28,251 bases of DNA, taken from positions 1 to 28,251 of the IMG/VR virus record IMGVR_UViG_3300032285_002150. The stretch is one strand, 5' to 3'. Shown here piece by piece: positions 5,488 to 9,955 of the stretch (the first letter of the stretch is position 1; each line of letters opens with the position of its first letter). The position numbers were made by a program, and so were the translations under genes. The notes under the pieces were generated by a model, which was not told the origin of the DNA, ran no database searches, and was given only the letters and a program-made list of their open reading frames with translations. Origin of the DNA: a virus.

Positions 5488-6264
5488 TTACAGGCGGACG
5501 ACAAAACCGGACGTATCGCGTTTGGCTTTATGTCCTTTCGGGGTTAATCCGACGATGACTCCCGCCGGATCTAGAAACCGCAAATCGTGCTCGTCTCCGT
5601 TAATCACCTTCGAATGAAGAAAAGACTCGGGATGAGGTAAAACACCAAATACCACAGCACAAGAGACGCTTCGTGAGAGTAGAATTCTGGCGGTTTCATG
5701 GTTCGTTTCCGATACGCTAAATGTTAAATGGTAATTCGGCGGTAACGTCCGGTCGAACCGCCGAGCATTTTTTGTATAGTCGAGGAATTGGATTTCAGGG
5801 AATGCCTCGAATATGTTTCGATATTTTTGCGCGGGAAATTCCCGCCCGAGAATTCCGGAAATCTTTTTGGCTACTGATTCCGGAATTTCAAACGCTACGC
5901 CTTCAAATGCGATATCGGTCGAGCCATTCGGGCGGATCGCTGTTTTGAGTCCGGCGGCTTGCGCCTTCCGGTATAGTTTCGCGCAATGCAGGGCGAATTC
6001 AGACATGAACGCGCCGCGCTCTTTCATGAAATACCGCGCCTTATAAATCCGGCTTTGCTTCACCTTGCTCGAAATTGCGGCTTGTCCGCTATGTTCGCCA
6101 AGACAAAGGGAAATGCACCCTTTCGACGCGTGAGAACATAGGTTCCCGACGCCGCCCGCCTTATGGGGAGCCATATAGTTGATCCCGTTAAGATATCCGA
6201 AACCGCCCGCTTTTATGGCTTTCGGGTTGTCATGGGATAAAAATTTCTCAAATCTCGGTTTCAT
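5488..6264 (-). CDS. DUF7227-like phage protein with conserved Cys motif
   Basis: A 258-residue protein and the largest of the minus-strand cluster. It matches from memory a family found in many phages (DUF7227/gene-product-88-like). The features are an N-terminal NLCSHASKGCISLCLGEHSG with C43-x6-C50-x3-C54, then KARYFMKERGAFMSEFALHCAKLYRKA, then IRPNGSTDIAFEG, then PEIQFLDYTKNARR, then NYHLTFSVSETN. The pattern of three cysteines followed by TIM-barrel-like strands (N-G-S/T-D-I, Y-T-K, T-F-S-x-S-E) recalls radical-SAM-type folds, but a cluster-binding role is not established. Molecular function is unknown. It overlaps the upstream gene by 17 bases. The end GLTPKGHKAKRDTSGFVVRL also looks family-typical. 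Confidence 0.78.
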   Translation of the reverse strand: MKPRFEKFLSHDNPKAIKAGGFGYLNGINYMAPHKAGGVGNLCSHASKGCISLCLGEHSGQAAISSKVKQSRIYKARYFMKERGAFMSEFALHCAKLYRKAQAAGLKTAIRPNGSTDIAFEGVAFEIPESVAKKISGILGREFPAQKYRNIFEAFPEIQFLDYTKNARRFDRTLPPNYHLTFSVSETNHETARILLSRSVSCAVVFGVLPHPESFLHSKVINGDEHDLRFLDPAGVIVGLTPKGHKAKRDTSGFVVRL

Positions 6265-6439
6265 CTGTTTTCTCGTTTTCTGTTTTCAGGGTGAAATCAA
6301 ACGCGGTTAAATCCCCGAATTCGACGCATTCGCGGAGAAATTCCAAAAAGTCATCCATCGCCTCGGATTCGGAATCCGCCCGAAAAGCATGATCGGGAAG
6401 TGTAACGACGTAGATTTGCGTGGGTTTGTTCGTTTTCAT
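6248..6439 (-). CDS. Small acidic protein, first gene of the minus-strand cluster
   Basis: A 63-residue acidic protein of unknown function. It begins KPTQIYVVTLPDHAFRADSESEAMDDFLEFLRE, a strand followed by an acidic helix, and ends in a very acidic, low-complexity tail (KTENEKTDETEI). AAAGGA sits 9 bases before the ATG. A promoter with TTGACA and TATTTT boxes lies just upstream at 6508-6480, so this is the promoter-proximal gene. Its end overlaps the start of the DUF7227-like gene by 17 bases. Confidence 0.68.
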   Translation of the reverse strand: MKTNKPTQIYVVTLPDHAFRADSESEAMDDFLEFLRECVEFGDLTAFDFTLKTENEKTDETEI

Positions 6440-6479
6440 TCCTTTTGATCCTTTAGAATAAAAAGAGATTAACGGGATT

Positions 6480-6508
6480 AAAATAAGGATGCCCTATTGC
6501 ATTGTCAA
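6480..6508 (-). promoter_or_regulatory. Sigma70-like promoter for the minus-strand cluster
   Basis: On the minus strand a consensus TTGACA (6508-6503) is followed after exactly 17 bases by TATTTT (6485-6480), 4/6 to TATAAT. It lies about 40 bases upstream of the first gene's ATG at 6439. A perfect -35 box with optimal spacing makes this the best host-type promoter in the window, suggesting early transcription by host RNA polymerase. Confidence 0.7.
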
Positions 6509-6521
6509 GGAAAAGTTGATA

Positions 6522-6575
6522 CATAATTGAGACCGCCGGAATTAGGGCGGTTCAAATCAAAAAGGGTTCAAATCA
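6522..6575 (+). promoter_or_regulatory. 5' region of the DUF932 gene: -10-like box, hairpin and tandem repeat over the ribosome site
   Basis: CATAAT (6522-6527) is a possible -10 box. A hairpin follows, ACCGCC (6532-6537) with GGCGGT (6546-6551) around an 8-base loop. The 11-base sequence GGTTCAAATCA occurs at 6549-6559 and again at 6565-6575, a 16-base offset, with the second copy running from the Shine-Dalgarno G residues into the start ATG. The arrangement could be an operator or a translational control site. No good -35 is visible for the plus direction. Confidence 0.45.
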
Positions 6576-7378
6576 TGTTGCAAGAAATATCGAATTTCCC
6601 GCTTTCGGTTTATTCAACCGAGCCGCATTTCTCACGTTCGCCAAAATCGTATCGTCATGTCACGTCGACGGAAATAATCGACGCGATGCGCGACGCGGAT
6701 TTCATCCCGACTCGGGTTTTTGAGAGGAAAACCCGAAAGGCGGATCGGTCCGGTTTTCAACGTCATGTCATGCGGTTCACGCATCAAAGGGATATCGAAA
6801 ATCCGATCCGCGAAAACCGCCCTGAAATTGTGATTGTGAATTCCCATGACGGGACAAGCGCAATCGACGTAATGGCGGGCTTGTTTCGGATCGTCTGCTC
6901 GAATGGCCTAATTGCGCGATCCCATGATTTCGGATCGATCAAATTTCCGCATCGCGGGGATAATCTCACAAGCCGCGTGATCGAAGGGGTTTTCCGGATC
7001 GTCGAGGATATCCCGTTAATCGAAAGGCGGGTTGAGGAATTTTCCCGAATCGAACTTGATCCCGAAGAGATTATGGATTTCGCATGGCGGGCGGCATCGA
7101 TTCGATGGGGTAACGAATCCGAAATTAAGATCGATCCGGTTTCCCTTCTCACATATCGTCGGCGCGAGGATTTCGGGACTGACCTTTGGCGGGTTTTCAA
7201 CCGAGTGCAAGAGAATCTCACAAAGGGGAAAATTCAGGTTATGAACCGAGAGCATGATCGGATCCGGACTTTGCGGGCGGTTCGGGGTGCGGAAAGGGAT
7301 TTAGAGATTAATTCCAAACTGTGGGCTTTGGCGGATGAATTCGCGGGCGGGAAAATTTTAAGCGCGCCAAATGCCTGA
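6575..7378 (+). CDS. DUF932 (phage/plasmid-like) protein
   Basis: A 267-residue protein of the DUF932 family, common in phages and plasmids and without a settled function. The family core is plain to see: F-Q-R-H-V-M-R-F (about residue 63), then EIVIVNSHDGTSAIDVMAGLFRIVCSNGLIA (about 84-115), then the strand KFPHRGDN and the helix SRVIEGVFRIVEDI. The C-terminal part is helical and basic (IRTLRAVRGAERDLEIN). I start it at ATG 6575, preceded by AAAAAGGG, instead of the in-frame TTG at 6527, whose first residues look like untranslated leader. It is a single-gene unit: the upstream gene is divergent and a terminator follows at 7412. Confidence 0.85.
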   Translation: MLQEISNFPLSVYSTEPHFSRSPKSYRHVTSTEIIDAMRDADFIPTRVFERKTRKADRSGFQRHVMRFTHQRDIENPIRENRPEIVIVNSHDGTSAIDVMAGLFRIVCSNGLIARSHDFGSIKFPHRGDNLTSRVIEGVFRIVEDIPLIERRVEEFSRIELDPEEIMDFAWRAASIRWGNESEIKIDPVSLLTYRRREDFGTDLWRVFNRVQENLTKGKIQVMNREHDRIRTLRAVRGAERDLEINSKLWALADEFAGGKILSAPNA

Positions 7379-7411
7379 ATCCCATATAGGGGAATATATT
7401 GAATAAGGGGG

Positions 7412-7446
7412 AAAGGATCAGGGGAAACTCTGGTCCTTTTTCTTTT
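7412..7446 (+). terminator. Rho-independent terminator after the DUF932 gene
   Basis: AAAGGATCAG (7412-7421) pairs with CTGGTCCTTT (7430-7439), one G-T wobble, around an 8-base loop. A T-rich tail (TTTTT C TTTT, about 7437-7446) follows. It ends plus-strand transcription 34 bases after the stop codon. Confidence 0.85.
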
Positions 7447-7540
7447 GGGGATCAGAACCGGATCATCCGGATCAGGGGGAAAATAGGGCTCCGCCTTCAT
7501 CTCTCTCGAAAGCACCCTAGGGGTTCCGAATCGGCGCAAT

Positions 7541-7568
7541 AAAAAAGGCGAGGTTTCCCCTCGCCTTT
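7541..7568 (-). terminator. Second minus-strand terminator in the convergent region
   Basis: AAAGGCGAGG (7544-7553) pairs with CCTCGCCTTT (7559-7568) around a 5-base loop. The six A residues at 7541-7546 read as a T-run after the stem on the minus strand. It backs up the nearer terminator at 7589-7611 and would stop leftward transcription before it enters the DUF932 gene. Confidence 0.8.
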
Positions 7569-7584
7569 CAATCGAAAGCATAAA

Positions 7585-7611
7585 GAAAAAGGGGAGCCAT
7601 TGGCTCCCCTT
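7585..7611 (-). terminator. Minus-strand terminator of the second small-gene cluster
   Basis: AAGGGGAGCC (7589-7598) pairs with GGCTCCCCTT (7602-7611) around a 3-base loop. On the minus strand the stem is followed by a T-rich tail (from the A-run at 7586-7590). It begins 5 bases past the stop of the last gene in the cluster. Confidence 0.85.
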
Positions 7612-7615
7612 CCCC

Positions 7616-7858
7616 TTATTTCAAGAATGTATATTCAGAGCATTCGGACGCGAGGTTGCAATGTCCTGACATCCTAGCGTCGGGCCATTGCATAAAACCG
7701 ACATCCTCGACCGCGACGGGCGCACCTAGGTTGATCGATGCGATCCATCGATCCGCTTGGCGGATTTCAAAATCCTCAAGGCCGGACGGATCGTCATTTA
7801 TGAAATAACAGGCCCAATGGGCCGGAGCGGTATAGGTATAGACTTTCAGTTTAGGCAT
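7616..7858 (-). CDS. Conserved small phage protein (WACYFINDDPSGLED type)
   Basis: An 80-residue protein. The signature APAHWACYFINDDPSGLEDFEIRQADRWI is typical of a small protein family widespread in phages and plasmids (possibly DUF6926; I cannot verify the number). The C-terminal part contains GFMQWPDA and two cysteines (GHCNLASECSEYTFL). Function unknown. I start at MPKLKVYTY (7858), preceded by AAGGGG, rather than at the in-frame ATG at 7948, whose extra 30 residues run inside the neighbouring gene's frame and look like a shadow. It is the last gene of the cluster and is followed by two terminators. Confidence 0.78.
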   Translation of the reverse strand: MPKLKVYTYTAPAHWACYFINDDPSGLEDFEIRQADRWIASINLGAPVAVEDVGFMQWPDARMSGHCNLASECSEYTFLK

Positions 7859-7868
7859 TTGTTTCCCC

Positions 7869-8054
7869 TTATGAATGGCAATAGCCGTCGGTTTCGATAG
7901 CAATGAACATGCCTGACCAGTTCGCGACAATGGCCCCATCCATTCCAATGGTTCCCATGACAGTCTGGCGGAAGGCGCGATAGGAAGGGCGGCTCTCTAG
8001 CCGCCCCCATAGTTTATAAATTGCCTTGCGTTGGGCTTTTGTTGTCTTAATCAT
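7869..8054 (-). CDS. Conserved small phage protein (KAQRKAIYKLW...MFIAIETDGYCHS type)
   Basis: A 61-residue basic protein. The pattern KAQRKAIYKLWGR at the start, YRAFRQTV in the middle and MFIAIETDGYCHS at the end matches a small protein seen in many phages, usually placed, as here, next to the WACY-type protein. Its role is not known; it is too small to be an enzyme and may bind a host protein. It is coupled to the upstream gene by an ATGA overlap at 8051-8054. Confidence 0.76.
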   Translation of the reverse strand: MIKTTKAQRKAIYKLWGRLESRPSYRAFRQTVMGTIGMDGAIVANWSGMFIAIETDGYCHS

Positions 8055-8290
8055 CTGGCGGGCTCCAATAGATCATGGGGAACGCGAATTGTCTTTTTGG
8101 ATCGATCCATTTTAACGTGGATCGATCGGCGGGTAATTTTCCGGACTGTGCCGAACCTATCGCCCATCATCCATCGATCGGTGGCGGGGTGCAATTGAAC
8201 CCTCGAACCCTCGCCTAGAATGAACATCGATCCATTCGGATCGCGATCCATCGAACAGTATGCGGATACGCTTTGTATGATTTTCGTCAT
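8051..8290 (-). CDS. Small basic beta-rich phage protein (VQLHPATDRWMMGDRFG type)
   Basis: A 79-residue protein. The core RVQLHPATDRWMMGDRFGTVRKITRRSIHVKMDRSKKTIRVPHDLLE is predicted as a small beta-barrel (SH3/KOW-like pattern: a GDR-(F/Y)-G turn, then V-x-V-x-MDRS). The same arrangement occurs in small phage proteins that often neighbour the WACY- and ETDGY-type proteins. Function unknown; nucleic-acid binding is a guess from its basic character. A hairpin at 8315-8338 separates it from the upstream gene. Confidence 0.72.
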   Translation of the reverse strand: MTKIIQSVSAYCSMDRDPNGSMFILGEGSRVQLHPATDRWMMGDRFGTVRKITRRSIHVKMDRSKKTIRVPHDLLEPAR

Positions 8291-8314
8291 GGTTTTGTTT
8301 CCGGTTGAAAGGGA

Positions 8315-8338
8315 GATGGGGACACGAATGTCCCCATC
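8315..8338 (-). terminator. UUCG-loop hairpin between minus-strand genes
   Basis: GATGGGGACA (8315-8324) pairs perfectly with TGTCCCCATC (8329-8338). On the minus strand the tetraloop reads TTCG. A short T-poor tail (CTCCCTTT) follows, so it may be a partial terminator or an mRNA stabiliser that lowers expression of the downstream genes. Confidence 0.6.
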
Positions 8339-8342
8339 GATG

Positions 8343-8567
8343 TTAGTGCCATCTAATCAGGCAATCGCCCTTGGCGTTCAATGGGCAGTATTCATATTGA
8401 CCCTTGATGATTGCCTTGACGATATCTTCTTCGAGGCCAAGGCCCGCCAGTAGCGTGGCGGCCTTCGCCTTATGTTCTTTGAAGGGTAGCATTCCTTGCG
8501 CGATCCAGTTGAAGAACCCGTAGGAGTGGATGAACCCTGTCGATCGTATGATGACTTCATTTTTCAT
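8343..8567 (-). CDS. Small protein of unknown function
   Basis: A 74-residue protein that I do not recognise. It is predicted helical in the middle (FKEHKAKAATLLAGLGLEEDIVKAIIKG), with aromatic N- and C-terminal ends (GFIHSYGFFNWIAQG and YEYCPLNAKGDCLIRWH). The two cysteines near the end might pair or bind metal. AAGGG precedes the ATG. The gene lies between two hairpins (8315-8338 and 8591-8611), so its transcript may be partly independent of its neighbours. Confidence 0.65.
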   Translation of the reverse strand: MKNEVIIRSTGFIHSYGFFNWIAQGMLPFKEHKAKAATLLAGLGLEEDIVKAIIKGQYEYCPLNAKGDCLIRWH

Positions 8568-8585
8568 GGTGATAACCCTTGCGCG

Positions 8586-8611
8586 AAAAAGGGGGCTGCA
8601 GCGCAGCCCCC
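8586..8611 (-). terminator. Rho-independent terminator after the coiled-coil gene
   Basis: GGGGGCTGC (8591-8599) pairs with GCAGCCCCC (8603-8611) around three bases. The A-run at 8586-8590 is TTTTT on the minus strand. It lies 7 bases past the stop of the gene at 8618-8977, which suggests that gene can be transcribed as its own unit. Confidence 0.85.
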
Positions 8612-8617
8612 AACTGG

Positions 8618-8977
8618 TTATAGAGAGATAGAGATTGTCGCGTCGTTAACCAGTTCGCGTATTTTCTCTTCGATCTGGTTATCGAGGTCATACTCGCTTG
8701 GGATTCCCTCGACCAAACGCTCGACGTCGCTTAGACGTTCTTGGATTCCATCAAACCGATCGTCGTTATCGATTTCTGAAGGGCGGTTTTCTAGTTCCGC
8801 AACCCGTGCTTCGAGCGGTACAATTTTATGGAAGTCGATGGAATGGATCTTGACCGCTGCCTCCAGAGCTTCGATCCGATCCATCAGGTTATCGATGAAG
8901 GTAGCGATAGCGGTGACCTTACCGCTGCTTAGATCGCTTATCTCAAGTGTGGTACGAACGAATAGATTGCTAGGCAT
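8618..8977 (-). CDS. Acidic coiled-coil protein, unknown
   Basis: A 119-residue acidic protein. After a beta-like N-terminus (SNLFVRTTLEISDLSSGKV) it shows heptad-type helices: IDNLMDRIEALEAAVK, PLEARVAELENRP and RFDGIQERLSDVERLVEGI, with leucine/isoleucine at a/d-like positions. It probably forms a dimeric or trimeric coiled coil. No catalytic or membrane segment is present. It is the first gene of the minus-strand cluster and reads away from the repeat-rich intergenic hub at 8978-9439. GAGGGG precedes the ATG, and a strong terminator follows the gene. Confidence 0.68.
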   Translation of the reverse strand: MPSNLFVRTTLEISDLSSGKVTAIATFIDNLMDRIEALEAAVKIHSIDFHKIVPLEARVAELENRPSEIDNDDRFDGIQERLSDVERLVEGIPSEYDLDNQIEEKIRELVNDATISISL

Positions 8978-9083
8978 AGTAAACCCCTCAGTGAAACGGC
9001 AGGATTGCCGTCAAGAAAAAGTATGCAACAAATACTTCGCTGCGTCTCGCATAAAAATTAGATAGGGTCATGACGTTACGTGC

Positions 9084-9126
9084 GTCACCTATGTGACCAT
9101 AGGTAATGCTTACCATAGGTAAGCAT
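9084..9126. promoter_or_regulatory. Nested inverted repeats (operator- or origin-like)
   Basis: Three perfect inverted repeats overlap or abut: GTCAC...GTGAC (9084-9097), ACCTATG...CATAGGT (9087-9104, 4-base spacer) and ATGCTTACC...GGTAAGCAT (9106-9126, 3-base spacer). Dyads of this size usually bind dimeric regulators or initiators. The last one could also form a 9-bp RNA hairpin, but it has no T-run after it. Confidence 0.55.
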
Positions 9127-9144
9127 AACGTAGGGTAAGCATAG
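9097..9144 (+). repeat. Three 16-bp tandem repeats (iteron-like)
   Basis: The units are 9097-9112, 9113-9128 and 9129-9144. Units 1 and 2 share CCATAGGTAA at their start. Units 2 and 3 share GGTAAGCATA (9118-9127 and 9134-9143), and an inverted copy of the GGTAAGCAT core lies at 9106-9114. The regular 16-base spacing in the middle of a divergent intergenic region suggests binding sites for a regulator or replication initiator. Confidence 0.6.
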
Positions 9145-9236
9145 GACTATATGCCCTCCAGGCCCAGCAATGCTAGGACTGCAATCCAACCAGGCTGAGA
9201 CGGGTTTCCTAACCTAGGATAAAAAACCCCCGCCAC

Positions 9237-9275
9237 CCCCCATCACGAAGTGATGGGGGCTCTGAAGGAGCCCCC
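9237..9275. promoter_or_regulatory. Two mutually exclusive GC-rich hairpins
   Basis: Hairpin 1 pairs CCCCCATCAC (9237-9246) with GTGATGGGGG (9250-9259). Hairpin 2 pairs GGGGGCTC (9255-9262) with GAGCCCCC (9268-9275). The GGGGG at 9255-9259 belongs to both, so only one can form at a time, as in attenuators. No T-run follows directly on either strand. Confidence 0.5.
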
Positions 9276-9439
9276 ACCCCGTTATCCCCCCAGAAAAAAA
9301 CCCCACTGAAGAAAAACTTCACACCCACCCCCTTCTTTTTTTGACCCCCAAATTCCCAAAAAAAATACCCCACCATAAAGAAAAACTTGACTAGGCAAAC
9401 TGAGCAACTTCAAGTATTTAAATCTTGTTGGAGGAACAA

Positions 9440-9955
9440 ATGCCTACACCGCAGTCATTTAAGATGAGAAAACCGACGCTGGATACGGAACTTGAAAAGC
9501 GCGGCCCAAAGCCAAAGATCGCTGATGAGGAAACTCGGCGGCGTGTCGTCGTAAGTTTGGCGCGAGCGGGAACCCCATTGAAAGAGATCGCGAAGACGAT
9601 TGGCTGTTCTTTGAAGTGGTTGAAGGAAAACCACGCGGATCAGATCCATTACGCCCGGGAGATCGCGAACGCTTTGGTATCGGAGAACCTGTACCGCCAA
9701 GCGATGAAAGATAACCCCGCGTCGATCAACGCCGCGATTTATATCACGAAAGCGAAGATGGGCTGGGCAGATAAAAAGGACGATGAGAGCCGTTCCCCGC
9801 CGCAAGTCGTCTTTAATTTCGGGGATATGTCCTACGATGAGCGCATGCACCTGATGCAAAAAATCAAATTCCAGTTGGGCCAGCCAGTCGATCAGGAATA
9901 TTTGGACGGCGAGTATGACGTCGTCGAGGAAGAAGAAAGCGACGCTGATGAATGA
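9440..9955 (+). CDS. terS: Terminase small subunit (putative)
   Basis: A 171-residue protein. An N-terminal basic region (RGPKPKIADEETRRRVVVSLARAG) leads into a helix-turn-helix, TPLKEIAKTIGCSLKWLKEN (about residues 46-65), then a helical oligomerisation part (REIANALVSENLYRQAMKD, INAAIYITKAKMGW) and an acidic tail (VVEEEESDADE). Small terminases use such an HTH to bind the packaging site and present DNA to the large subunit. The position directly before the large terminase supports the call; sequence alone is moderate. GGAGG lies 6 bases before ATG 9440, preferred over the TTG at 9425. It overlaps the next gene by 8 bases. Confidence 0.8.
   Translation: MPTPQSFKMRKPTLDTELEKRGPKPKIADEETRRRVVVSLARAGTPLKEIAKTIGCSLKWLKENHADQIHYAREIANALVSENLYRQAMKDNPASINAAIYITKAKMGWADKKDDESRSPPQVVFNFGDMSYDERMHLMQKIKFQLGQPVDQEYLDGEYDVVEEEESDADE

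Larger units (their letters stand above)
8978..9439 (+). other. Divergent non-coding hub before the terminase operon
   Basis: About 460 bases without a supported gene, between the leftward coiled-coil gene and the rightward small terminase. It holds a short palindrome (CGGCAATCCTGCCG on the minus strand, 8997-9010), overlapping inverted repeats and three 16-bp tandem repeats (9084-9144), alternative GC-rich hairpins (9237-9275) and a C-rich, G-poor tract (about 9271-9380). The short repeat AAGAAAAACTT occurs at 9309-9319 and 9378-9388. No convincing sigma70 promoter could be assigned. Its position directly before the small terminase gene is typical of packaging (pac/cos) sites and of late promoters. 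Confidence 0.55.

Noticed and set aside
6549-6575. tRNA T-arm-like GGTTCAAATC
   Set aside because: No acceptor, D-arm or anticodon stems can be built around either copy; the copies are direct repeats in a 5' leader.
7234-7581. 115-codon minus-strand open frame
   Set aside because: It overlaps the end of the DUF932 gene and runs through two terminator hairpins; no recognisable pattern.
7616-7948. Longer form of the WACY-type gene starting at 7948
   Set aside because: The extra 30 residues lie within the neighbouring gene in another frame, while ATG 7858 has a good AAGGGG and fits the family length.
8496-9065. 189-codon plus-strand open frame
   Set aside because: It is antisense to the coiled-coil gene and crosses the terminator at 8586-8611; Ser/Arg-rich shadow composition.
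9097-9144. CRISPR-like repeats
   Set aside because: The units are contiguous with no spacers and only 16 bases long; they fit iterons or operators instead.
9387-9420. Sigma70 promoter TTGACT...TATTTA before terS
   Set aside because: The spacing is 22 bases and other spacings give no good -10 box; a phage-specific promoter cannot be recognised by eye.
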